12,755 nucleotides of DNA, taken from contig PXAW01000039.1 in NCBI GenBank assembly GCA_003567055.1, positions 1 through 12,755 on the forward strand, written 5' to 3'. The position numbers and the translations under genes were made by a program. Origin of the DNA: Hyphomicrobiales bacterium (GTDB lineage: Bacteria > Pseudomonadota > Alphaproteobacteria > Rhizobiales > Beijerinckiaceae). This document shows, piece after piece, positions 1 to 6,545 of this stretch. Within the stretch, counting starts at the first letter, position 1; every line of letters begins with the position of its first letter. A model generated the notes under the pieces. It worked only from the letters and a program-made list of their open reading frames with translations, ran no database searches and was not told where the DNA came from.

Positions 1-328
1 CGGTGAAGCTGATCGCCGCAGCGGTGGTCAGCGGCACGAAGGCGAGCGCGGTGATGTAGATCAGCGTCGCCATGCAGAGCAGGCTGGAGCGCAGGAGCTG
101 AAGCGGGATCTGCCGCGAGCGCAAAAGCGCGAGCCCGCGATAGGGCACGAACACCATCAGCATGTAGACGAAATGCCCGGCATAGCGTGCCCAGGTGATC
201 TGCAGCACGCTGTAATCATCGGTCAGGTATTTCGCGCTGGCATTCAGCATCGGAATCAGCGACGCGGCGAAGACCATGTAGAGCACGGCCTTGTTCAGAT
301 CGTCCGGTCGTGAAGCTTGTACGCTCAT
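1..328 (-). CDS. DMT/EamA-family transporter, N-terminal part (cut by window edge)
   Basis: Partial inner-membrane protein of which 109 N-terminal residues are visible; the C-terminus lies beyond base 1. The protein begins MSVQASRPDDLNKAVLYM and continues with hydrophobic helices at about residues 14-32, 44-60 and 78-108. Small and Gly/Ala-rich helices, a short Lys/Asp loop after helix 1 and the conserved-looking ITWARY stretch at the start of helix 2 fit the EamA (drug/metabolite transporter) fold, which normally has ten helices and about 300 residues. The ATG at 326-328 is preceded by AGGA almost touching the start, so the ribosome site is weak. It lies 129 bases downstream of dctM on the same strand and could be transcribed separately. 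Substrate unknown; family call from the visible helices only. Confidence 0.72.
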   Translation of the reverse strand, partial: MSVQASRPDDLNKAVLYMVFAASLIPMLNASAKYLTDDYSVLQITWARYAGHFVYMLMVFVPYRGLALLRSRQIPLQLLRSSLLCMATLIYITALAFVPLTTAAAISFT

Positions 329-457
329 TCCTGGCTCGCCCGATGCCCCGTCAGCGGCCATGATCGACCGGTCGCACCATTCTGATCCGCGTGGCATCAA
401 ACGGAAAGGCACATTTGCGCCGGTCGGATCGTGCAATCCCCGCTGCGCCACCTCCCG
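329..457. other. Intergenic gap between dctM and the DMT transporter gene
   Basis: The 129-base gap holds the presumed promoter of the minus-strand transporter gene. It includes a perfect 10-bp palindrome CGACCGGTCG at 365-374, about 37 bases before that gene's ATG, which could be a regulator site. No convincing terminator for the TRAP operon was found; the best candidate is a 5-bp stem with one G-U pair near 411-424 followed by only three T. Confidence 0.4.
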
Positions 458-1768
458 CTAGAAACCTCGCGGCAGCCACAGCGCGATCCACGGGAACAGG
501 ATCAGCAGGCCGACCAGGATCAGCGAGCAGAAGATGAAGGGGATCGCCGCGAGATAGATGTCGCGCATGGTCGTGCCCGCCGGCGCGACGCCCTTCATCA
601 CGAAGAGCAGCAGCCCGAAAGGCGGGGTGGTGAAGCTGATCTCCAGCGCGAGCAGCATGATCAGCGCGAACCAGATCGGATCGTAGCCGAGGCTCAGCGC
701 CAGCGGGAAGAAGATCGGCACGGTCAGCAGCATCATCGAGATCTGCTCCATGAACATGCCCAGCACCAGCAGCACCGCAAACATCGCCAGGAGCATGAAG
801 ACCGGGTCGAGATCGAAGCCCGTCGCCCAGTTGATCAGCCCGCGCGAGGCGCCGGAAAACGCCATGAGCTGGCTGAAGGTGGCCGAGCCGAAGACGATCA
901 GATAGGCCATCAGCGTGACCTTGAGCGCGCCCTCGATCGATTTCTTCAAGGCCTCCCAGGTCAGGCAGCGGAAGATGGCGGCGAGGATCATCACGCCGAG
1001 CGCACCGAAGGCCGCCGCCTCGGAAGGCGTGGCGATCCCGCCCATCATCATCGCGACGATCGCGATCATCACGCCGACCATGGGGAGGATGTCGCGGGCG
1101 ATCAGCACAAGCTTCTCGCGCCCGGTCAGGGGTGCCACCTCATAGGGCGGCGCGGCGCTGGGGTCTATCTTCGTCTGGATCCAGATCGTCGCCAGATAGA
1201 GGCTCGCGAGCAGGAGGCCGGGCACGATTCCCGCGATCAGCAGCGCACCGATATCGATCTTGGCCAGGGTCGCCAGCAGCACCGCGAGGGCCGAGGGCGG
1301 GATGATGATGGCGAGCCCGCCCGTGCCGAGGATCGGCCCGATCGACATGTTGTTTTTGTAGCCGCGCCGGTTCATCTCCGGCACCATCAGCGAGCCGAGC
1401 AGGGCGGTGGCGCCCATCGATGATCCCGACAGGGTGGCAAAACCCGTCCCGCCCAGCACCGTCACATAGGACAGGCGCCCGGGCAGGCGGCCGAGCAGGC
1501 CGTCGATGGCGTTGAACATGCGCCGGCCGAGTCCGGTATGGAAGAACACCTCGCCCATCAGGAGAAACAGCGGGATCGGCACCAGCGCGAAGGAGGTCAG
1601 CGCCCCCAGCCCGTTATTGAGCAGCTGGATGACGCCGCGCTCGCCGCCCATGAAGATCCAGGCGCCGAAGATGTTCGCGGCCAGGAAGGCGAGCGCCACC
1701 GGCATTCCGAGCGCCATCAGCAGCATGATCGTGCCCAGCAGCAGGGCGAGCGCCTCGTACCATTCCAT
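458..1768 (-). CDS. dctM: TRAP transporter large permease subunit (DctM family)
   Basis: Large membrane subunit of a tripartite ATP-independent periplasmic transporter, which carries the Na+-coupled translocation pathway. It has 436 residues, close to the usual 425-440, with about 12 hydrophobic segments along its whole length. Family hallmarks visible are the N-terminal MALGMPVALAFLAANIFG region, the Gly/Ser-rich FATLSGSSMGATALLG stretch at about residues 109-124, the IIIPPSALAVLLA re-entrant region near 155-167, and the C-terminal TPPFGLLLFVMKGVAP motif near 380-395. Its ATG shares one base with the dctQ stop (TAATG), so the two permease subunits are translationally coupled. The gene ends with TAG at 458-460. 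The partner DctP and the upstream hydratase genes suggest an organic-acid substrate, but DctM itself does not reveal it. Confidence 0.95.
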   Translation of the reverse strand: MEWYEALALLLGTIMLLMALGMPVALAFLAANIFGAWIFMGGERGVIQLLNNGLGALTSFALVPIPLFLLMGEVFFHTGLGRRMFNAIDGLLGRLPGRLSYVTVLGGTGFATLSGSSMGATALLGSLMVPEMNRRGYKNNMSIGPILGTGGLAIIIPPSALAVLLATLAKIDIGALLIAGIVPGLLLASLYLATIWIQTKIDPSAAPPYEVAPLTGREKLVLIARDILPMVGVMIAIVAMMMGGIATPSEAAAFGALGVMILAAIFRCLTWEALKKSIEGALKVTLMAYLIVFGSATFSQLMAFSGASRGLINWATGFDLDPVFMLLAMFAVLLVLGMFMEQISMMLLTVPIFFPLALSLGYDPIWFALIMLLALEISFTTPPFGLLLFVMKGVAPAGTTMRDIYLAAIPFIFCSLILVGLLILFPWIALWLPRGF

Positions 1769-2286
1769 TATTCGTGGATCCCCGCTTCGCCGGAATGCAG
1801 CAATTCACGCCCGAAGGCGAACCGCGCGAATTCCACGGCCATCAGGCCGAAACTGATCGGAAAGGCGATGGTCAGAAGCCAGCGCGGGTAGAAATAGGCG
1901 CGCACGTCGAAATCGTTGCGCGCGAGATTGAGCTGGACGAGATCGATCCCCTTCCAGGTGAGGATCGCGCAGACGACGACGCAGGCGAAGGCGACCAGCC
2001 GGCTCAGGGCCCGCCGCAGCTTCGGCGGCAGGGCGGCGGTGACGAGTTCGATATGGACATGCCCCTTGCGCCGCACCAGCCAGGGCGCGCCGAGCATGGT
2101 CATGTAGAGGAGCGCGTATTCGGAGGAGGTGAACAGCCAGGCCATCGGCTGCATGCCGAGATTGCGCATGCCGACGCTGATGATGATCGAGATCATCAGC
2201 CATGTGAGCATGGCGGCGGCCACGAGCGCCATCAGCGTGACGAAAGCATCATAGCCGCGCACGACCCATCGCAAGGCGCCTGACAT
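1768..2286 (-). CDS. dctQ: TRAP transporter small permease subunit (DctQ family)
   Basis: Small four-helix membrane subunit of the TRAP transporter, needed for permease stability and for contact with the binding protein. It has 172 residues from the chosen ATG at 2284-2286. This start is preferred over an in-frame GTG nine bases upstream because GAGGTG lies six bases before the ATG and would overlap the GTG. Hydrophobic segments lie at about residues 13-37, 50-63, 85-105 and 128-148. The loop APWLVRRKGHVHIELV at about 64-79 matches the DctQ signature of Gly-Ala-Pro, basic residues and His-Val. The stop overlaps the dctM start by one base. It is separated from dctP by a strong hairpin, so it is probably expressed at a lower level than dctP. 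Confidence 0.93.
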   Translation of the reverse strand: MSGALRWVVRGYDAFVTLMALVAAAMLTWLMISIIISVGMRNLGMQPMAWLFTSSEYALLYMTMLGAPWLVRRKGHVHIELVTAALPPKLRRALSRLVAFACVVVCAILTWKGIDLVQLNLARNDFDVRAYFYPRWLLTIAFPISFGLMAVEFARFAFGRELLHSGEAGIHE

Positions 2287-2313
2287 GAAACACACCTCGA
2301 AGATCCGTCAGGG

Positions 2314-2345
2314 AAAACCGCCGGGCACGACAGGCGCCCGGCGGT
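2314..2345 (-). terminator. Intercistronic hairpin with U-tract between dctP and dctQ
   Basis: On the minus-strand transcript a perfect 9-bp GC stem (2336-2344 pairing with 2318-2326, extended by an A-U pair at 2345/2317) encloses a 9-base loop and is followed by four U residues (2317-2314). This has the form of an intrinsic terminator. It sits just after the dctP stop and before dctQM in what is otherwise one operon. The likely role is partial termination or protection of the upstream dctP message from 3' decay, which would give more binding protein than permease. That role is inferred; the hairpin itself is directly visible. Confidence 0.72.
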
Positions 2346-2360
2346 CGCGTTCGGTTCGGC

Positions 2361-3374
2361 TCACTGCGCCGCTTCGAGATCGTAGAAACGCTCGATCAGC
2401 GTGTCGTAATGGGTGAGCCCCATCGGATGCTGCTCCATCTGCTCACGCATGCGCGCCCAGGTCTCCTCGCGGGCCGCTTCGAGATAGCGCGCGGCTGCGT
2501 CGCCCTCGAGCGAGAAGGTCGTCATGCCGCGCTCCTCGAGGATCTCGAAATCCTCGTCGCGCTGTGCGCGCAGGGCCTCGACGCTGGCGCGCTCGTGATC
2601 GATCGCCGCCTGTTGCAGGATCTCCTGCGCTTCCGGGGTGAGCGCGTTCCAGCTCTCCAGATTGACGATCACGCCGAGATCGGTGGAGAAGAAGGAGGGC
2701 TCGATGCGGTAGTTCAGGAACTCGTCCCAGCGCAGATCGACGAGGCCGATCTGGGTCCAGCCCGTGGCATCGACAATGCCGCGCTCCAGCGCCGAATAGA
2801 CATCCGTGGTCTGGATGTCGATCACCTGCGCGCCGAGATAATTGGTGAAGAAGGCATTGTAGACCGGGTTGCCGCGCAGGCGGATGCCCGAGACGTCGAG
2901 ATTGCCGTCGGCATCGAGCGCGGGCTCGTTGACGGTCCACAGGTTGTAGGTCACGCCCGAATCGAACCAGCCGAGATAATAGACGCCCATCTTTTCCTGA
3001 TGGATCTCGTTGATCAGGTCGATGCCGCCATTCTCGCGCGCCTCGATCGCGGTGACGTTGGAAGCCACCAGCGCATCGCGCTCGGGGAAGGCGCCGGCAT
3101 AGAAGCTGCCGGGCGAATAGGCCATGTCGACGATGCCGTCGCGCACCGCATCGGCCTGCTGGAACATGCCGATCGCCTCGGGACCGCCGCGCACGTCGAT
3201 CTGGATCACGCCCTCGCCGCGCTCGTTGACCATGTCGACGAAGGAGAGGAAGCTCTGCGTGTAGATCAGGGTTTCGGGAAAGGCGTGCACGGCGCTGATG
3301 CGCTGCTCGGCCATGGCTCCGGAAGTCATCAGCGCGGCCATACCGACGGCGGCGCCTGCAAGAACGTGTTTCAT
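2361..3374 (-). CDS. dctP: TRAP transporter substrate-binding protein (DctP family)
   Basis: Periplasmic solute receptor of the TRAP importer, 337 residues, the usual length. A Sec signal peptide is clear: basic MKH, a hydrophobic stretch to about residue 18 and cleavage after AMA (residue 22). The mature part carries DctP features: the segment GIRLRGNPVYNAFF (163-176), where Arg167 aligns with the conserved arginine that binds the ligand carboxylate, then DVYSALERGIVDATGW (191-206), the family's dimer/cleft region. The mature protein is rich in Asp and Glu. GGGAG lies seven bases before the ATG. The arginine suggests a carboxylate ligand. Co-transcription with leuCD-like genes suggests that this carboxylate is the substrate, or a precursor, of the adjacent hydro-lyase pathway (inference). 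Confidence 0.94.
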   Translation of the reverse strand: MKHVLAGAAVGMAALMTSGAMAEQRISAVHAFPETLIYTQSFLSFVDMVNERGEGVIQIDVRGGPEAIGMFQQADAVRDGIVDMAYSPGSFYAGAFPERDALVASNVTAIEARENGGIDLINEIHQEKMGVYYLGWFDSGVTYNLWTVNEPALDADGNLDVSGIRLRGNPVYNAFFTNYLGAQVIDIQTTDVYSALERGIVDATGWTQIGLVDLRWDEFLNYRIEPSFFSTDLGVIVNLESWNALTPEAQEILQQAAIDHERASVEALRAQRDEDFEILEERGMTTFSLEGDAAARYLEAAREETWARMREQMEQHPMGLTHYDTLIERFYDLEAAQ

Positions 3375-3390
3375 GGTCTACTCCCAGTCA

Positions 3391-3437
3391 GGGGCTTTGC
3401 GCCCCGTTCTTGATGAGGAGCGCGCCCATCGCGCTCC
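3391..3437 (-). other. Two hairpins in the leuD-dctP intercistronic leader
   Basis: The 101-base gap between the leuD stop and the dctP start contains two inverted repeats. One has an 8-bp stem (3417-3424 with 3430-3437, 5-base loop) and the other a 5-bp stem (3391-3395 with 3401-3405, 5-base loop), the latter close to the dctP ribosome site. Neither is followed by a run of T on the minus strand, so they are unlikely to be intrinsic terminators. They may stabilise a processed dctP message or mark a processing point between the enzyme and transporter parts of the operon (inference). Confidence 0.45.
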
Positions 3438-3475
3438 CCGTTCGCGCCGGAGCCGTGGCCCCGGTCGAAATCCCC

Positions 3476-4087
3476 TCACGCACCCACCTCGCGCGGCCAG
3501 GCCCAGGGCCGGGCTGCGCGCCGCGCCGCGATGAAATCCCTGATCTCGCGTTCATGGGCGCGGGTGAGATCGATATCGTCCCAGCCATTGATCAGCTTGG
3601 TGCGCCAGACGGGATCGATCTCGAAATCGATCACCACATTGCCCGCCGTGACGGTGCAGCGATCCAGATCAATCGCGAGATCGCCCGGCATCGCCGCCAG
3701 CAGCGCATCCGCATCCGCCTCGGTGACGCGGGCGGGCAGGAGCCCGTTATTGACCGCATTGCCGGCGAAGATATCGCCGAAGCTCGGGGCGATCACCACG
3801 CGAAAGCCGCCATCGACCAGCGCATAGACCGCCGCCTCCCGCGAGGAGCCCCCGCCGAAATTGCGCCGCGCGACGAGGATCGAGGCGCCCGTCGCGGCAG
3901 GGTCGTCGAGCGGGAAATCCGGGATCGCCGCCCCATCGCCATCGTGGCGCAGATCGTGCAGCAGGAACTTGCCGTAGCCCTCCGAGCGCGGCGCCGACAT
4001 GAAGCGCGCGGGGATGAGCTGGTCGGTATCGATATTCTCGAAGGGCAGCCCGACGCCGAGGCCCTGATGCCGTGTCCATCCCGCCAT
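3476..4087 (-). CDS. leuD: Small subunit of LeuCD-type hydro-lyase (isopropylmalate isomerase-like, probable catabolic paralogue)
   Basis: Swivel-domain small subunit that pairs with the adjacent LeuC homologue to form a [4Fe-4S] hydro-lyase. It has 203 residues, matching LeuD (about 200). Motifs visible are NIDTDQLIPARF (18-29), the substrate-contact segment NFGGGSSREAAVYAL (76-90), APSFGDIFAGN (100-110) and NNGLLP (113-118). In E. coli LeuD the second motif reads NFGCGSSREHAPWAL, so the Cys and His are replaced by Gly79 and Ala85, and Pro-Trp by Val-Tyr. These changes lie where substrate specificity is set. The ATG at 4085-4087 shares a base with the leuC stop (TGATG) and follows AGGGAGG by six bases; it is preferred over extensions inside leuC. 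The operon context argues for a catabolic hydratase, for example of citraconate, maleate or dimethylmaleate, rather than leucine synthesis. The exact substrate is unknown. Confidence 0.9.
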   Translation of the reverse strand: MAGWTRHQGLGVGLPFENIDTDQLIPARFMSAPRSEGYGKFLLHDLRHDGDGAAIPDFPLDDPAATGASILVARRNFGGGSSREAAVYALVDGGFRVVIAPSFGDIFAGNAVNNGLLPARVTEADADALLAAMPGDLAIDLDRCTVTAGNVVIDFEIDPVWRTKLINGWDDIDLTRAHEREIRDFIAARRAARPWAWPREVGA

Positions 4088-5511
4088 CACAGCCTCCCTG
4101 CGAGCATCGGCCGCACATCGGCGAGATGCCCGGTCACGGCGGCAGCGGCGACCATGATCGGCGACATCAGATGCGTGCGCGCGCCCGGCCCCTGACGACC
4201 GCGGAAATTGCGGTTGGTGGTGGAGGCGCAGCGCTTGCCGGGCGCGACGATATCGCCGTTCATGCCCACGCACATCGAACACCCCGCCGCGACCCATTCG
4301 AGCCCGGCCTCTGTGAAGATCCGGTCGAGCCCTTCCGCTTCGGCCTGCGCCTTGACGAGGCTCGAACCCGGCGAGACCAGCCCGGGAACCTGCGCCCGGC
4401 GCCCCGCCAGCACGGCGGCTGCCGCGCGCAGATCCTCGATCCGGGCATTGGTGCAGGAGCCGATGAAGACCTGATCGACGGCGATCTCGGACAGTTTCAT
4501 GCCCGGGCGCAGATCCATGTAATCGAGTGCTGCGCGGATACGCTCCGCCTCAGATGCGGAACCCGCCCGCGCCGGATCAGGCACCGATTCCGTGATCGGA
4601 AGCGCATCCTCGGGGCTGGTGCCCCAGGTGACGATCGGGGCGATGTCCTGCGCATCGATCACCACTTCGCGTTCGAAGGTCGCATCGGGATCGGAGACGA
4701 GTTCGGCCCAATCCGCGAGCGCCTGTTCGCGCGCCGTGCCCTGCGGAGCGAAGGGGCGGTCTTCCAGATAGGCGAAGGTGGTGGCATCCGGCGCCACCAT
4801 GCCGCAGCGCGCACCGCCCTCGATGGAGAGGTTGCACAGGGTCATGCGGCCTTCCATGGAGAGCGCGCGGACAGCGGAGCCGGCATATTCGATCGCCGCG
4901 CCGCGCCCGCCATCGGTGCCGAGCCGCGCGATCCAGGCCAGTGCCATGTCCTTGGCCGCGACGCCCGGCGCCAGCTTGCCCTCGAAGCGGATGCGCATGC
5001 GCGCGGGCTTCTTCTGCCAGATCGTCTGGGTGGCGAGCACATGGGCGACTTCCGTCGCGCCGATGCCGAAGCCGAACGCACCGAAGGCGCCATGGGTGGA
5101 GGTATGGCTGTCGCCGCAATTGATCACGAGACCCGGCAGGGTCAGCCCCTGTTCCGGCCCCACCACATGCACGATGCCCTGGCGCGGATCGTCGAGCCCG
5201 AACAGCCGGAAACCGTGCTTGCCGGCATTTTCCTCCAGCGTCGAGACCATGCGCGCGATGGCGGGATCGGCGATGGTCGTCGCGGCGTGATCCTTGCCGC
5301 GCCCGCGCGTGGGAACGTAATGATCGGCCACCCCGAAGGTCAGATCCGGCTGCGCCACGCCCTGGCCCCGCTCGGCCAGCTTGCGGAAGGCGTGGTGGGA
5401 GCCCTCGTGCACGAAATGCCGATCGACGAAGAGCAGCGATGCGCCGTCCTCGCGGGCATGGATTTCATGCGCCTGCCAGATCTTGTCGAACAGGGTCAGC
5501 GGCGCGCTCAT
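4087..5511 (-). CDS. leuC: Large subunit of LeuCD-type [4Fe-4S] hydro-lyase (isopropylmalate isomerase-like)
   Basis: Catalytic large subunit of the aconitase superfamily, 474 residues against about 466 for E. coli LeuC. The iron-sulfur ligands are all present: Cys353 in VFIGSCTN and Cys411 and Cys414 in GCSMC. Also conserved are FVDRHFVHEGSHHAF (28-42), VINCGDSHTSTHGAFGAF (129-146), LSMEGRMTLCN (217-227) and KRCASTTNRNFRGRQG (426-441). Overall it is close to true LeuC, so isopropylmalate isomerase activity cannot be excluded from this subunit alone. Its position directly behind a GntR regulator and before a TRAP importer, with no leuA or leuB nearby, points to a catabolic role such as a substituted-maleate hydratase. 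The start overlaps the gntR stop (ATGA), with GGGGGAGG seven bases upstream. Confidence 0.93.
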   Translation of the reverse strand: MSAPLTLFDKIWQAHEIHAREDGASLLFVDRHFVHEGSHHAFRKLAERGQGVAQPDLTFGVADHYVPTRGRGKDHAATTIADPAIARMVSTLEENAGKHGFRLFGLDDPRQGIVHVVGPEQGLTLPGLVINCGDSHTSTHGAFGAFGFGIGATEVAHVLATQTIWQKKPARMRIRFEGKLAPGVAAKDMALAWIARLGTDGGRGAAIEYAGSAVRALSMEGRMTLCNLSIEGGARCGMVAPDATTFAYLEDRPFAPQGTAREQALADWAELVSDPDATFEREVVIDAQDIAPIVTWGTSPEDALPITESVPDPARAGSASEAERIRAALDYMDLRPGMKLSEIAVDQVFIGSCTNARIEDLRAAAAVLAGRRAQVPGLVSPGSSLVKAQAEAEGLDRIFTEAGLEWVAAGCSMCVGMNGDIVAPGKRCASTTNRNFRGRQGPGARTHLMSPIMVAAAAVTGHLADVRPMLAGRL

Positions 5512-6362
5512 TCGGCAGCCTCCCCCTTTTGCGCCGATCCCTTTTCCGCCGATCCCTTGCCGGCAGCGCTTGCCCCCTGTTGCGGCGTGCTGACAGGCAG
5601 CCAGCGGCGCGCGCCGGGTTCGCCGACCCGGTCGAGCGTCATTTCCAGGCGGTAGCGATCGGGCCGGTAGAGCGCGCTCAGATGTTCGACGCCGAGACCC
5701 TGCGCATCATGCACGACGCGGGTGAGCGCGATCAGCGCGGCGCCGGTGGCGACGTCGAGCGCCTCGGCGACATCCGGCGTGGCGAGGGTCGCCGAGATCG
5801 ACTGCGTCGCGTGATCGACGCGCACGCCGGAGCGCTCCAGCAGGCGAAACAGCGGCGTGGTGGCGAGATCGGCCTCGGAATAATTCTGCGCCACATCCTC
5901 GGGGACATGGGTGGTGAGATGCGAAAACGGCGCGCCCTCCATCATGCGCACGCGCACGGCCCGCTGGACCCGCTCCTGCGGCCCCAGGTGCAGCGCCTCG
6001 GCGATAGCGGGCGGCGGCGTGCAATAGGAGAAGGCGAGAAGCCGCGCCGTCGTCGCCTGGCCCATGGCCACGACCTGCGGCATCAGCGTGGCGAAATCCG
6101 CAGTGATCGCCTGATGGGCTTTCTGCGCGCGCACGATCGTGCCGCTGCCCGCACGACGCTCCACCAGCCCGTCCGCCACCAGCCCGTCGAGGGCGCGGCG
6201 GATGGTGACGCGGGAAACGCCGAAGCGCTCGGCGAGCTTGAACTCGCCCGGCAGAGCCGCACCGGCAGCATGGGTGCCGCTGACGATCTCGTCGCGCAGG
6301 AGCAGGTAGACCCGCTGCGCCTTGCCGCCATCCGGCGTGAGAATCGTCGCTGCCTGCTCCAC
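5508..6362 (-). CDS. GntR-family regulator, HutC subfamily (wHTH + UTRA)
   Basis: Ligand-responsive transcriptional regulator, 284 residues. The N-terminal winged helix-turn-helix covers about 16-78, with LRDEIVSGT and GEFKLAERFGVSRVTIRRALDGLVADGLVERRAG-type features characteristic of GntR. The UTRA effector domain spans about 98-242 and includes LSALYRPDRYRLEM, typical of HutC-type proteins. The start is a GTG at 6360-6362, six bases after GAGGGT; a nearby upstream ATG is in a different frame and hits a stop. It overlaps leuC by four bases, so it is the first gene of its operon and probably regulates it, and perhaps the divergent operon as well. The last 22 residues form a low-complexity Lys/Gly/Ser/Ala/Glu tail built from a small DNA tandem repeat. 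The effector is unknown; UTRA domains usually bind pathway substrates or intermediates. Confidence 0.93.
   Translation of the reverse strand: MEQAATILTPDGGKAQRVYLLLRDEIVSGTHAAGAALPGEFKLAERFGVSRVTIRRALDGLVADGLVERRAGSGTIVRAQKAHQAITADFATLMPQVVAMGQATTARLLAFSYCTPPPAIAEALHLGPQERVQRAVRVRMMEGAPFSHLTTHVPEDVAQNYSEADLATTPLFRLLERSGVRVDHATQSISATLATPDVAEALDVATGAALIALTRVVHDAQGLGVEHLSALYRPDRYRLEMTLDRVGEPGARRWLPVSTPQQGASAAGKGSAEKGSAQKGEAAE
5527..5556. repeat. 15-bp tandem repeat in the 3' end of gntR
   Basis: Two adjacent 15-base units (5527-5541 and 5542-5556) differ at one position; a partial third copy may precede them on the coding strand. They encode the repeated Lys-Gly-Ser-Ala-Glu/Gln units of the regulator's disordered C-terminal tail. 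The unit length is a multiple of three, so copy-number change would alter tail length without a frameshift. Confidence 0.8.
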
Positions 6363-6409
6363 CTGGTCACCCTCGCGCTCGCCTGTCAGGCATGGGTTTT
6401 ATGAGGGAT

Positions 6410-6437
6410 ATGGTATCCGGCAAAAGCAAGAATGCAA
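6410..6437 (-). promoter_or_regulatory. Candidate promoter for the gntR-leuCD-dctPQM operon
   Basis: On the minus strand TTGCAT (6437-6432) and TACCAT (6415-6410) are separated by 16 bases and stand about 48 bases before the gntR GTG. Spacing and -35 match are acceptable, but the -10 match is only moderate. Assigned by eye; other hexamer pairs in this AT-rich stretch are possible. Confidence 0.35.
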
Positions 6438-6440
6438 GCA

Positions 6441-6511
6441 TCTTGTATCATCCGGCTTGCGTAAAATGTCTTTTTTATCGCGGAATGATCTGTATTATAA
6501 AACATACAAGA
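6441..6511. promoter_or_regulatory. Candidate GntR/HutC operator half-sites in the divergent promoter region
   Basis: TCTTGTAT at 6441-6448 and its exact reverse complement ATACAAGA at 6504-6511 flank the centre of the intergenic region. A further TGTAT at 6491-6495 pairs with ATACA at 6504-6508 across eight bases. CTTGTAT/ATACAAG half-sites resemble known HutC-type operators, which have the general form CTTGTAT-ATACAAG. The TGTAT/ATACA pair encloses TATTAT (6493-6498) and TATAAA, plausible -10 elements for the plus-strand operon, so binding would block that promoter. Repeats are seen directly; recognition by the adjacent regulator is inferred. Confidence 0.55.
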
Positions 6512-6545
6512 CGAAGCGCCGCCAGCGGTGACGAGGGAGACAGCC

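Larger units (their letters stand above)
6363..6545. promoter_or_regulatory. AT-rich divergent intergenic control region
   Basis: The 183-base gap separates the two divergent operons. Its middle (about 6393-6511) is markedly AT-rich compared with the surrounding genes and contains T-runs (6470-6477), the inverted half-sites and candidate -10 elements for both directions. GAGGGAGA before 6546 is the ribosome site of the plus-strand operon. No RNA gene or further ORF of convincing quality was seen here. Confidence 0.75.

Noticed and set aside
411..424. Possible intrinsic terminator after dctM
   Set aside because: The stem is only about five pairs with a G-U pair, and just three T follow. Too weak to call.
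2409..3413. Plus-strand open frame (334 codons) opposite dctP
   Set aside because: Antisense shadow. DctP on the other strand has a signal peptide, the binding-site Arg motif and a good ribosome site.
3476..5511. Annotating leuCD simply as leucine biosynthesis genes
   Set aside because: Large-subunit similarity is high, but the small-subunit substrate loop differs and the operon is regulatory plus transport. Symbols are kept only as family labels.
4072..5655. Long plus-strand open frame (527 codons) opposite leuC
   Set aside because: Low-complexity Arg/Ala/Gly/His translation and no family motif. The minus strand carries a complete LeuC with all cluster cysteines.
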